From Phragmites australis (taxonomy: Eukaryota; Streptophyta; Magnoliopsida; Poales; Poaceae), in NCBI RefSeq assembly GCF_958298935.1, contig NC_084943.1, positions 7,388,001-7,452,000 of the forward strand: a stretch of DNA of 64,000 nt, in the 5' to 3' direction. The notes below the pieces were generated by a model. It worked only from the letters and a program-made list of their open reading frames with translations. It had not been told where the DNA came from and did not search any database. Each line of letters starts with the position of its first letter. The stretch's first letter is position 1. Of the stretch, positions 10,981 to 20,899 are shown one piece after another. The position numbers and the translations under genes were made by a program.

Positions 10981-12154
10981 CTAATGGGAAATTGGAAGAC
11001 TATATTGAGTCCCCATGCACATCTTCAAGTTCTTCTCCAAGAAGATCATCCTCATCCATGAGATCATGTCAAGCCCAAGATGTTCAGGATTGATATTTGT
11101 TCCTTCAAGTTCTTTTGATAGGTCATTCATGGAAGGTGTACTAGTCTTTTCATCATTCTTCATGATATCATCATTCTTCTCCACAGGCTTGATAACTTAT
11201 TGCTCTCTTTATGTAGTCTTGGAAGATTCTCCCACTTCAAGTCCAAGCTTCTTGCTTTCAACATAGTGAGGTTCATTCTAGGATTTCTTCTTCTTCTTGC
11301 CATGAAGTTGCCAGTACAAGTCCACAATGTGCTTGGGAGTGCGGCAAATTCGAGACCAATGGCTGCTCATTCTACACATGTAACATTTCTAGTCTTGTTA
11401 ACCATATTCTCCCCCGAATGGAATCTTCTTTGATTTCCATTGTTTTCCCTGCTTGTAGTTGTTAGCATTCTTTGATTTTTCTTTCCATGGAGCCTTATGT
11501 GGCCTTTTCTCTTTGTTATTTTTCTTTGTGAAAGATGTAGCATTTACTTCAGGTGATGCTATTGTGCCAGTAGATCGAGACAAATGGTTCTCTATTATAG
11601 TCTCATCTTCTCCCTGTTCCTGCTACAATGCATTACTCAGGTCGACATATGTTTGATGATTGTCTTTCTTATACTAGTGACTCACATAAGTGAGTTTGGG
11701 GTCGAAGGTTAACAGGGTCTTTTCTATGAGACCTTTATCTTCAAGCTTTTTGCCACACAACTTCATGAGTATGGATATCCCATAGCTAGATAGCAGTATT
11801 CCAATCCTCAATTGTCTTGTATTCTTGAAAGCACAAGTTCTGCTATTTGTGTTGCACATGTGGGAGTAGTACTATTTCTATCTTCTCAAATTGTTCATGC
11901 AGTGAGTCCTATAAGACCTTAGGATTTCTCTCAGTCATGTACTCATTCTTGAGAGTACTATTTAAATAATGCCTTAGGAAATGCGGTGCATGAGCCTGCT
12001 CAACTTCGGTTGCAGCAGGATCATCCTTCTTGGGTTTCATAATCTTCAAGAGGCTATTCCCACTATGAAGGATCTCAACATCAAGTGACCAAGACAAATA
12101 GTTACTATCATTTAGGGAAAGCACATCGAACTTTCTCTTCACGAGATCAGACAT
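10981..12154 (-). pseudogene. RLC1 copia-type gag (UBN2/DUF4219-like), broken
   Basis: Minus strand from ATG 12154: KFDVLSLNDSNYLSWSLDVEI, then HAPHFLRHYLNSTLKNEYMTERNPKVL, the typical N-terminal copia gag of plants. Later pieces in other frames continue it: IEKTLLTFDP (about 11725), a basic Lys/Asn-rich stretch (about 11420-11580), and the end of a zinc knuckle, SHWSRICRTPKHIVDLY (about 11310-11365), in which the first Cys positions are damaged by frame changes. A further acidic piece ends at 10981. Many frameshifts make it non-functional. Confidence 0.75.
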
Positions 12155-12429
12155 TTTCTACAAAATTGAAGTAATGTGCATGTAAGTTTATTGTATGTAA
12201 ATAAGTAGTAGGGTGCAAAAAGTAGTGGATGATTATCTAAAATATTCTCAGAAGCATCCTAGAATTTTTCAGGATTTGAGTAAGGTATATTGCTAATTTT
12301 CTTAATTAATACCCATTATTCATTCATCCCAAAATTCACACAATGCTAGCAAAAAGAATATGAGGCTCTCTGAGGAACAAAGTCTAAGGTATGCACGATT
12401 AAGAGAACTCATATGTCTTAAACCATGTT

Positions 12430-13629
12430 TCTAGATGTAATCGTTCAATATTTTATTCTTGAGATTACATGGCATGATTCATAATATGTGATAATTAAAT
12501 GCATTCAAAAGAGCATAAACATATCAAAATTTCCATAATAAGACATAAATAAGTAGAAATATAGTAAAACATATTCAAATATTTCATAAACACATAACTT
12601 AGCAACAAAATAATAATTCCAGATTTTTCATGAATTTTTAGAATACGACCTAATCTCTGATTCAGCTGAGCCCAATTCCTCTTTTAATTTCCTATTTTCG
12701 ACTTATGGGTCCATTTCTTGATTAGGCTGACCTGATAACCTCTCGTATTTTTCTTCTCCTTTTCTTCTAGTTTGGGCCTTGATTTAATGTGCCAGCCTGT
12801 TCTAATCGGGTCGACTTGCCTCGTCTCCTATAGGCCCATGGCCTACTTAGGCCAAGACCCAATGGTGGCTAGGGTTACAACCCTAGCTGTCTCCACCCTC
12901 TCTCTTAGTAGTTCTTGCGGCGTGAGTGGTCTGCACAGCTTGGAGCGGAGGTGGCGTGCTACACCAGTGAGAGGAGGCGGGGTTGTGGTGGCGTGCAGAC
13001 CAGCGTGTAGGAGCAAAGCACGGAGCAAAGCACGAATGCAATTGTGATGTGGCTCTAGATCACTGCCTTCATGTTGTGCTTTGCAATGGTGGTAGCCTTT
13101 GTGTCGATGCTTGTGCAGTATGTGTGATTGCTTCTGTGCATGTCGTTGCCACCTGCGGATTCTATGCCAGCGGTGATTAGGGTTTTAGTGGTAGATAACG
13201 GGACTCACCGTGTGTACTGTCTATGTATGTGTATTCCTGCATGTTTGTATTGTGTGTGTGCAAAAATTAGGGTAAAACTAGGCTCGAAGGCCAGGACACA
13301 CGATCAATCTGCGAAACACAAATTCACATACCGTAGGCCGTGCTACTGGTAGATCGCATGACACAGGATGTAGCTTGATTCCGTGTAGGTCTGAAGCAGA
13401 TGGACGATTAGATCCACCAACAACATAGATGCTGGCGATGTTGACGACGAGGATGTAGATGACGTAGTCAACGGCGAAAACGGGTAGAGCGTGTCGATAG
13501 CGTGTTGAATAATGTGATCGGCGATTAGAACTTCTCTCTGACTCTCCAACACAGCCTAAACAATCTAAAGTATTAGATAAGAACAAGACACAATGTATGG
13601 TGGATACTTTTATATTTTATTTTAATATG
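12430..13629 (-). repeat. Probable 5' LTR of RLC1 (left part)
   Basis: Lies between the gag start/PBS-like site and the Tourist-like insertion; the LTR would resume at 14768-14877. Contains GC-richer sequence at about 12770-13560. The inner edge rests on a weak PBS match near 12420. Since most of the other LTR is outside the window, it cannot be confirmed by comparison. Short open frames here on both strands are not supported as genes. Confidence 0.35.
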
Positions 13630-13632
13630 TAA

Positions 13633-14764
13633 GGGTGTGTTTGGTTAGGTGGATAGGGGTGGATGTGAGATGGCTATCCCACTTTTTAGAGTGTTTGGTT
13701 GGATGGATAGGTGGATAGGGTGGTCCGCAAAAAGAAATATACTGTGGAGCTACTGGACGGGGGGATCCAAGGAAAATGGCTGGACCGAACCATCCAGGTT
13801 CTATTGGTTCATGCTCATGTTTGTAAGTGTGTTCATATTTTCTATTTAACTCTCGATTTTATTTGGGAGTATAAGAGTGATCTAAAAATTCTAATCATTT
13901 TCATGAAAAAACTAGAGCTCAACAGTAATCTGTTTTATTTAGTTTGATCCAAACAGGCATGAGCCAATATTTAATTAAAATTCTCCAAAGAAATCTATTT
14001 CTGTAACTTCTAGAAATTTTTAATCTCTCAAATAAATTCCCAAACATCAGAAAAAAATTCACTAATATTCTTCTCATGTGATGTACTAATTTATAAAAAT
14101 ATTTTCAACCCTAGATTATTTAGTGAAAAAGTGAGTTTCTTTGTAATGCTCAATTTATATGTATTTTATCATTTCATGATATTCTCTTTTTAATTCAATT
14201 TAAATTCAAACATGTACAAATTCACCCAAACACTGCATAATTAAATGATAAGTTCAATAAAAGATCATCATAATCAACTCAGATTATCTAATCCATCCAA
14301 CTAAGTTCCTGTTTGTTTCAGATTGTAAAAGCTGGATTGTGATCAAAATCCAAAAGCTGAAACAAACAGCTGAATTGTAAAAGCTGGATTGTGATCATAA
14401 TCCAAAAGCTGAAACAAACAGCTGGTTGAAAAAGCTGGATTGTTACAATCCAACACACAGATTATAACAATCCAGCAATCCATCTTTCACCAGATTGTAA
14501 CAATCCACAATTTAGCTTTTACAATCCAGATTTTACAATCCAGCTTCTTATAATCCACAATCTATAAGCTGATTTTCACAATCTACAGCTCAAACAAACA
14601 GATCCTAAATAGAAAATTAGCTTATCATATCCACTCTAATTGTACCAACCAAATAGAAAATTGACTCATCTCATCTATACCAACTAAATAAAAAATCTGA
14701 TCATCTCATCTAAAAAATAAGAAGCACTATACTATCCAATCTCATGCTACAAGCAAACACATTT
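13633..14764. mobile_element. PIF/Harbinger (Tourist-like) element with TAA target duplication
   Basis: Left end GGGTGTGTTTGGTTAGGT; the right end read inverted is AAATGTGTTTGCTTG. Both sides are flanked by TAA (13630-13632 and 14765-14767), the usual 3-bp PIF/Harbinger target. Length 1,132 bp including a nested MITE (14305-14605). No transposase is visible. Confidence 0.65.
14305..14605. mobile_element. Nested Tourist-like MITE, fold-back
   Basis: Left end GTTCCTGTTTGTTTCAG, right end inverted GGATCTGTTTGTTTGAG, flanked by TAA at 14302-14304 and 14606-14608. The interior is built of many copies of 'aaaagctggattgt' and its inverse, so the whole 301 bp can fold into a hairpin. The left part also contains a ~57-bp direct duplication (gctgaaacaaacagctg...). 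Confidence 0.75.
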
Positions 14765-14767
14765 TAA

Positions 14768-14877
14768 TTCATGTTACAATAAAAATGTCTTATTTAGTAT
14801 ATAGTCCGGATAGCTTTTTTAAAGAGGTAGGAGTTAGTAAAATAGTCCAATAGAACTTCTAATCCTAATTTAATACA
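14768..14877 (-). repeat. 5' LTR of RLC1 (outer end)
   Basis: Directly follows the Tourist-like target duplication and resembles 6163-6283 (shared tccggatagc, gttaataaa-like and tagaacttct motifs). On the minus strand it would start TGTATTAAATTAGG, a proper TG LTR start, at 14877. Confidence 0.5.
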
Positions 14878-15430
14878 AACCACGGGATCGGGATCTCAGC
14901 TACCCGTTCTCTACCCACGTACTAGTACGACCATCACCAACATCGAGAAGGGAAAAAATAACAGCCATGCGTCGGCTGGCGGACGGCACAAGATCCGATT
15001 CGGCGGCGAGACCCCGCTTCCCTCTTGGAGGAAATAGTAAGAATATTGTTTTGCAGAACCCTGTCAGTCTGCGCACACAAAATAAATGGCTGGAGTGGAA
15101 CTGCACTGCACATGTAGGGGGCACAGGGCTCAGTGTGTCACATGGAGCAGTAGTGGATCGACCGCCGCTGGATTCCGAACGACGGCCGCTGGTTTACCCC
15201 GTCGGCGCGCCTGTTTTCCCCAGGAGAGGTGGTCTCGCGGCGCTTCGGAAGCTGCTGGTCAGCCACGGGTAAGTGTCGGATCCAGGACTACTCTCTCTCC
15301 CCGCCCCTAATGCCGGACTGACGCGACCGAGCCCCGACGCTGCCCGCTCCCAAACACATACTGGTATCAGCGTGCGCTTGTGTTGACCAGGCGTTTCTTT
15401 GTTTCTTGTATGTCATGCGCACGTGACGAA
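14878..15430. other. GC-rich gene-derived segment (block C)
   Basis: GC-rich DNA that resembles 24600-24930 in the same direction. Both share a distinctive ctgctggtcagccacgg, and gcgccgctgg-, gaccaggcgt-/gacccggcgt- and ttcttgta-type matches in the same order. Frames are open on both strands (for example 14967-15272 plus and 14900-15124 minus) but neither gives a recognisable protein. It probably is part of an old gene or promoter that was duplicated. Confidence 0.4.
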
Positions 15431-15450
15431 CGGGGTTACCTTGGTGCTGC

Positions 15451-15795
15451 ACTAAGACTATTTTCAATAGAGATTCTAAAAATTCACATTCTATAATACT
15501 ATTACAGTATCTCTTAACACTATTATAATATTCTCTATTTTTTATTTTTAACAGACATCATATTTCCTATTTTTCATTACTCTCCTTCTTCCTTTAAATC
15601 CACTTGCATACTTAGTGTACAGTGATGAGGCATGCTACAGTAGGTAGCAAATTTCTTGACTACTCCCTCTGACCGTATTACTGTAGCAGCAGGAAAGTTG
15701 ATTTGGAGCCTCTGTTGGAGAGGTATACTGTAAAAGGAGAGATATTTTACTGTAGCAAAAAGAAAAAATACAGATATTGTCTCTGTTGAAGTTGA
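15451..15795. mobile_element. Possible small MITE
   Basis: The left side reads gactattttcaatagagattc; the right side read inverted gives acttcaacagagacaatatc, which is similar. The interior is AT-rich with repeated 'tactgtagca' motifs. No clear target duplication, so boundaries are approximate. Confidence 0.35.
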
Positions 15796-16404
15796 CCTAA
15801 GTGCATACGACGTATTTCACACTGCTGCTGCGGTCAACCAGCTTCGATCGGTACGTTGTGCCATTCAATGGGTTGACAGGATTGACGGACGGGGGTCTAG
15901 CTCCATGCGTTCAATTGCAACGTCGTCCTTTTATTTTATCCCTAACAAGCGCTTCTGGTACAAGTTTTCATTGTGGCTTGCATCAGAGCTACGAGAGATG
16001 CAAAATGTCAAATGGATGAATTTCCAGGTGACTCCAAACCCAAAATTACTATGACGAAACTAAACAGCCTTGCAGCCGTCGCCATGGGCCGGCCAAGGAG
16101 CTAGACGTCGCAGTACAAGTCGTGCAAGATCACTTGTCTTTTACGTACAAAAGGCGGTGCGCCGTGCCTGTGCACGTAGCGTCGTCAGGTCGCAGAGTTG
16201 ATGAGTGTCTTGAGGCAGTACAGTATGAGTGCTGTTCGAACATGTTAAGAAGCCGCAGACGAGTCCTCCTTCCTTCCTGCGACCAACCGCCGCTATCAAC
16301 CGAAGCTTGCACGTTTGACCAAAATGGGGCTCACTAGGTCTCTTTTAACTAGCTCGTTCAGTGCATAATAAATCAACAATGCCAAGCTAGCCCGACTAAA
16401 ACAA
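15796..16404. other. Intergenic, no gene recognised
   Basis: About 600 bp of mixed composition with a GC-rich patch at 16070-16320. Short frames exist on both strands but nothing recognisable is encoded. Confidence 0.5.
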
Positions 16405-16579
16405 TGTATGACAGAATGAGGATGGTTTAATGTTGTGTGTACTGTATTGAGTCTTGAAAGCTAAATATATAGAGTACATATGACTTGGATATCAAGCAAT
16501 CTTATAGATAAGATAGAATCTAATTCTATCCTATCATAACAACCGGATCATTATGTATCCTATATCATATACTCTAACA
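16405..16579 (-). repeat. 3' LTR of the TRIM-like element
   Basis: Matches 18713-18882 over its whole length with scattered changes; on the minus strand begins TGTTAGAGTATATGA at 16579. Confidence 0.75.
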
Positions 16580-17609
16580 TCTCCTACAGTTATAGCAGGA
16601 GCATCGCAGACGATGAGACTGGAGAGGAAGACGAATGACATCCTCCGCGGTCGAAACAACGTGATGCAGATGTTGTGACTGGAGAAACCAACGAGTTGCT
16701 CATGGAAATGGTAGCCCTTTGTGTCTGATGTCAAGGTAGCTGAGAGCGAGGCGAGTAGCCATGGTCGAGGATGTCGTGCGAGAGATAGCCGTGGTCGACG
16801 TAGCCGTAGTCAGGGTTGCCATGGTCAAGGGAGCCACACGTAAAACCATGGGCGCAAGGAGGCGCTAGGGAAGAAGACGATGACTTGAACGAGGCAATCG
16901 TTCAGAAGAGGTCGATGCTGAAGTCAACGCAGTCGAGGCCATCGAGGACAAGACGTGCACTGGATTTGCCAAGCCTAGGAACGCGTTGGGGATGAAGGCA
17001 TACACCAGTATTACCAATACTGGGCGCGCGAAGGTAGTGAGGCCAATCATGTGCCATGTCTGAGGGACCACCAGAGAAGGCATCGACGACCGCGGTGCGC
17101 AGAGCAGCGAGGAGGAGAGTGCCAATGCAGCCCACAGTTCCCAGAGCAGACGTGTAGATGGGGAGAAGATTGCGACGTTGACGACGAGATTGTGCTGGAC
17201 GAAGGCGGTAGAGGGAGGCAGAACCAGCGGCCTGGAGCGAAAATGCCGGTACCTGGGAGAACGTGGTTGCGGTGCTCAAAGAAGCCGACGAAGAACACTT
17301 GAACATCATGACGAAGACCAAGGGCGCCGACGACGAGGCGATGACGCGCCGAGAGAGGAGACATCGATCGACCAAAGCGTTGTGGCATTGGGACGGCGAT
17401 GAAGGTCGATGGCGGGATCCTTCGTTCAGCCGGATCGCACCTTGTGGGGGGGGAGCAGCAACGTTGCGGAGGCACGGCCACGGGCGGCAGCACTGCGGCC
17501 CAAAGGTGACGTTGTGGTAGCCCCAGTTCTCGGGAAGGGGGTATGCACGTACTCAAGGAGGACAAGAGCCGTTGACGATCGACCGTGAGGTGATGCGTGT
17601 GATCGGCTA

Positions 17610-18494
17610 TCAGATTGAGGGCGCGAGACGGTTGTGATGGAGGCGTCCCGATTGATGAAGGCGACGAAGAACCGATGACGATGATGTATTAGCAAGGTGA
17701 CGGAGACTGACAACGTGGTCGGGCGTGCTGGTTGAGGATGGATGGATCCGTGGACGAATGGAAGGAGTTGGGCGCATGGAAGCGTTAGAGATGTGCGATG
17801 GTCTAGGCGGATCCAAATCGACATGAGGAGATGGGTGGACGGCCGACGCGACGAGTCGACAAGGTGCGATGTGATGTAGGAACACATGAAGACTGGCAAG
17901 AGGCGGCATGCGTGGAGACGGTGGATTGGCGGGACGCGTGGAGACGGCGACAACTGTGTGTTGTTGACCGACAGGAGGCAAGACGCGTGGAGACAGCGGA
18001 TCAGCGTGAGCGTGTTGACGGAGGGTGCGTGGAGACAGGCGATGCATCATCGTGTGTAGACACGTCAAATAGAGGCTTCCACACGGCAACAGCAGATGTA
18101 GATGGGCCAATCCGGTCTGGTAGAGGGCACCACGCGACGAGAGGAAATGGGTGCGTGTAGTGGTCCCGTGCGCGTGGTCGTATGGAGACGTTGCGGGAGA
18201 TGGGGGCGTGGACGACGACGTTGACGACACAAGCAGAAGAGGCGCATGGCACATGGAGCCGATCCAGGCCGACCGATGATGTGTGGGAGATAGGCAAGTT
18301 GATGATGGCGTTGATGACGCGGGCAGAAGAGGCAGCCAGGTGGCGGCATGTGAAACGGGCGCACATGCGACTTGCTGCGCCCACGAGTGGAGAAACTGGC
18401 ATATTGTTGAAGCTGAGGTCGGAGTAGAGGTGTGAAGACGATGGGTGGCAGGCGACGCCAACCGATCTTGGATCGAAAAAATCAAAGAAAACAC
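17610..18494 (-). CDS. Low-complexity 294-codon frame in the TRIM-like interior
   Basis: Open frame on the minus strand of the element, rich in Ser, Pro, His, Thr and Leu, starting MFSLIFSIQDRLASPATHRL. Other frames here are also open, because the sequence is made of diverged gacgg/gatggc-type purine repeats. There is no recognisable gag or pol domain. It is probably non-coding 5' leader-type sequence; listed because it is the longest frame in the element and in the sense direction. Confidence 0.15.
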   Translation of the reverse strand: MFSLIFSIQDRLASPATHRLHTSTPTSASTICQFLHSWAQQVACAPVSHAATWLPLLPASSTPSSTCLSPTHHRSAWIGSMCHAPLLLVSSTSSSTPPSPATSPYDHAHGTTTRTHFLSSRGALYQTGLAHLHLLLPCGSLYLTCLHTMMHRLSPRTLRQHAHADPLSPRVLPPVGQQHTVVAVSTRPANPPSPRMPPLASLHVFLHHIAPCRLVASAVHPSPHVDLDPPRPSHISNASMRPTPSIRPRIHPSSTSTPDHVVSLRHLANTSSSSVLRRLHQSGRLHHNRLAPSI

Positions 18495-18712
18495 CGATCA
18501 ACGACCGGTGAGAGAGAAAACTCCAATCAATGGAATGGAAAAAGACTCTGTAGGACGGCTGATCAACATGATCGATGGCGCGAACCCTATGTACCGGTGA
18601 TGCTTCCCCTAGCGAAGATTATGGAGATCGATCTCCCAAGGGGCACGCGGTGCGAAAGCTGGCGGTAGCTAGGGTTTATGACCTAGGATTAGAACCTAAA
18701 CTCGTAATACCA

Positions 18713-18882
18713 TATGAGAGAATGAGGATGGCTTAATGTTGTTTGTGCATTGAGCCTGGAGAACCAAATATATAGAATACAGATGACTTGAATGTCAAGC
18801 AACTCTAGATATAAGATAAAATCTAATCCTATTTTATCATAACAATGGGATCCTTATGTATCCTATATAATATACTCTAACA
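18713..18882 (-). repeat. 5' LTR of the TRIM-like element
   Basis: Matches 16405-16579. On the minus strand starts TGTTAGAGTATATTATATAGG at 18882; its inner end adjoins the PBS TGGTATTACGAG at 18701-18712. Confidence 0.75.
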
Positions 18883-19034
18883 CAAAGCACAATAGCAAAA
18901 ATTCTGCCAAGAAATGGCTCCAATTCCCTCCTGTCCATACGAGTTTATTATATTTATTTATGATAGTGTTTCTTCCTAAGCTACTATTACATGTTCTAGT
19001 TGTTACCTGAGAAATCTATCATTGAGCACACATC

Positions 19035-19300
19035 TCATCTTCCATTTTAGAAAGTAGCAAGTTAAACTTGTCCCATGCATCAGGCACATTCATGTACCGC
19101 CTGATGTCCTATACATAAGACCATGTAAAAACAATGAGCACAAAGAACGGAGCAACTCACTAGTCGCCACTTACCAGTGAGGCCCATTCCTTACAGAAAG
19201 CCAATAGGGAGGAGTCACAACTTGCCCTTTCTCTGATGTTACCAGGAGGCCATCAAAAGTTGGACTGTGTTTCGCTTCACTATTAGCCAAAAAGACAATG
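19035..19300 (-). pseudogene. Fragment of an unidentified host gene (last two exons)
   Basis: On the minus strand one frame reads ASCDSSLLAFCKEWASL up to a GT donor (ctg|gtaagt, near 19170). After a short intron of about 65 bp ending tatgtatag, it continues DIRRYMNVPDAWDKFNLL and ends EDEMCAQ-stop near 19036. The splice keeps the frame and the codon choice looks real. Upstream (19230-19330) the similarity continues only in another frame, so the piece is broken. I do not recognise the protein. The 5' part is missing. Confidence 0.4.
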
Positions 19301-19442
19301 GGAGCAGAACTATGAGAGTTCCCAATTGCATCAACCTAGTTGACTTCGATCATGCCTGCGCATCTATATCGAATCGACGCGTGGGAAATCATCTGGTTTT
19401 CTTGAATCTCCAGTCAAATCTTTCGTTCTCGGAGCATATCTG

Positions 19443-19620
19443 AGGTACTGTTTGTTTCAGCTATAGATTGTGAAAAATAACATATAGATTGTGGATCATA
19501 AAAAAATTAGATTAAGAAAATTGGATTGTAAAAGCTAGATTATATAATGTGGAAACTAAATTGTACAATCCAGCTTTTACAATCTAGTATGTTTGTTTCA
19601 TCTTGCAGATTATGATATTA
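19443..19620. mobile_element. Partial Tourist-like MITE, same family as 14305-14605
   Basis: Starts gtactgtttgtttcag and has the same interior words (agattgtgaaaa, tggattgtaaaagct, caatccagcttttac). The right end is degraded, so it is a truncated copy. Confidence 0.5.
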
Positions 19621-19633
19621 ATCAACCGAGTGA

Positions 19634-19990
19634 CACTACTACAGAAATGATTAAGTGTGACGCCCCTGTATAGATCCATATTCGGATCCGTCTATGCGAA
19701 GGGTATCAGAGACGATTCTAAACTAGAGCAATCTGAAAAAATGACTAGAGTAGCTGCCACAAAGTGGGACGGCTTTAGTACGCACAGTTCTCATTTATGA
19801 ACTGTCTGTACTAGTAATACAGACAATTCTTAAATGAGACGGTCTATACTAATAACATAGTACAGACGGGTTCCAATAGTAATCGGCTCAACTGGAGCAT
19901 CCCGTTTCGCACTGTGACACGTGACGCAGTACAGATGGGTTCCAATAGGAACCAGTGGAGCGTCCCACTTTGGTGACATGCGACCCCCCC
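19634..19990. mobile_element. Left end of a CACTA element
   Basis: Begins CACTACTACAGAAATG and then carries many copies of 'acagacggttc'/'gaaccgtctgt'-like words in both orientations (cagttctcatttatgaactg, tacagacgggttcc at two places), typical of CACTA subterminal DNA. No matching right end was found before 24970. The COBRA-like fragment at 20295 lies just inside, which suggests gene capture, but without a right end this is inference. A run of C is at 19985-19997. Confidence 0.5.
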
Positions 19991-20185
19991 CCCCCCACGT
20001 CCAATCTTCTCCAAACCGCTCGCCCCATAGATCTAGATCGAGCTCCACTCGACAGATCCGACCCTTCTCCCTCCCCTTCTCCGCTCAGATTGATGCGTCT
20101 GCGCGCTGCACCCCCTTGATATGCGTATTCCTTTCTTGCTCGATGGATCTCACCAATGCCTTGGTGTTGTTGAGGAGGAGCTAAG

Positions 20186-20386
20186 ATGGCAGGTATGGGC
20201 GATATGCCGATGAGGCCAACGCGGCCGGGCCCACCGATGCAGCACCAGGGGTCTCCGCTGATGCCTCGCCTCCGCGAATCTGGGAATCCAGTGCATGCTT
20301 TGGCGTGTGAAGAATCCCCCGATAGGGACGAAGCAATTCATCCTGTTCATCTTGATGTGCTATCTGTCCTCTCAATTTACTGGTGA
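20186..20386 (+). pseudogene. Short GC-rich open frame upstream of and overlapping the COBRA-like exon
   Basis: ATG at 20186 follows a C-rich leader (19980-20185) and encodes MAGMGDMPMRPTRPGPPMQH, a Met/Pro-rich start, but further on it runs out of frame over the COBRA-like exon. This may be the start of a second captured gene, or only the 5' flank of the COBRA-like fragment. I cannot name it. Confidence 0.2.
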
Positions 20387-20560
20387 GTAGCTCTTCAATC
20401 TTCTTCTCCTTCTTGCCTTCTTGTGCATTTCCGTTAACTGATATTGGTCACTGTTTGATCGCTCTTCTATCAGGTGCCTATGATCCGATTGATCCGAACG
20501 GGAGCATCACGGTCAATTGGGATTTTCAGAGCATGAACAATGATAGCGGCACGTACACGG
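20295..20560 (+). pseudogene. COBRA-like (COBL/BC1-type) gene fragment: signal peptide and start of mature protein
   Basis: Exon 1 (20295-20382) encodes MLWRVKNPPIGTKQF followed by a hydrophobic ILFILMCYLSSQFT, a signal-peptide-like end. A GT-AG intron (20383-20473; g|gtgagt ... tatcag|gt) joins in frame to GAYDPIDPNGSITVNWDF, the hallmark start of mature COBRA proteins, GPI-anchored wall proteins involved in oriented cell expansion and cellulose deposition. Similarity stops after SGTYTV (about 20560); the CCVS domain and GPI signal are absent. It is a truncated copy of about 50 residues. Its position just inside a CACTA end suggests capture. Confidence 0.7.
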
Positions 20561-20899
20561 TGCCCATACATACTTGTGAGTTTTGGTATTGCCATTTTAC
20601 CACTTGTAAATTTTCCAGTTGGTGATTCTACAAAATAAAATCCAACTGATTTAGTCGAAGAAACATTCAGACTTCTTGACCTCCATTAGTTACTCACTGG
20701 GTATATGTTTCTTTGTGCAGACATGTCCTCTCCTTCCGAGGGTTTTCACCCGGTAAGCATGTTTATGTCTTCTTCTTTTTGTCCCATCTAAATGATTGAT
20801 TGCTCTGTGCTGATTAGGGTGTTGAGACGGATCCAAACACACATCTTAATTCTTCAAAGTCATTTGTTTTCTTTTCCTATAGGATCGCATTAGGTAAAA

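Larger units (their letters stand above)
6150..14877 (-). mobile_element. RLC1: degenerate Ty1/copia-type element, minus strand, with nested insertions
   Basis: A segment at about 6163-6283 is repeated in the same direction at about 14774-14877 (shared tccggatagcc, gagttaataaag and tagaacttct motifs), fitting right-hand ends of two LTRs. Just right of the first is ccaagtgggag read on the minus strand (6284-6294), the classic copia polypurine tract. Copia gag relics lie at 10981-12154. RLG1 (ends 6149), a CACTA element (6381-7419) and Tourist-like elements (13633-14764) interrupt it. A PBS-like tggtttaagac is seen on the minus strand near 12415-12426 but is weak, so the inner edge of the 5' LTR is uncertain. 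No pol motif is convincing. Confidence 0.6.
16405..18882 (-). mobile_element. Short non-autonomous LTR element (TRIM-like)
   Basis: Two direct repeats of about 170-175 bp (16405-16579 and about 18713-18882) flank a 2.1 kb interior. On the minus strand each starts TGTTAGAGTATAT. Directly downstream of the 5' copy is TGGTATTACGAG (18701-18712), close to the initiator-Met tRNA primer site TGGTATCAGAGC. Short LTRs, a Met-type PBS and no gag-pol fit a TRIM or other internally deleted copia relative. The 5-bp flanks (aacaa and caaag) do not match exactly. Confidence 0.75.

Noticed and set aside
16865..18501. Several overlapping frames on both strands
   Set aside because: Low-complexity interior of the TRIM-like element; many frames are open at once. 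Only the longest sense-strand one is listed, with low confidence.
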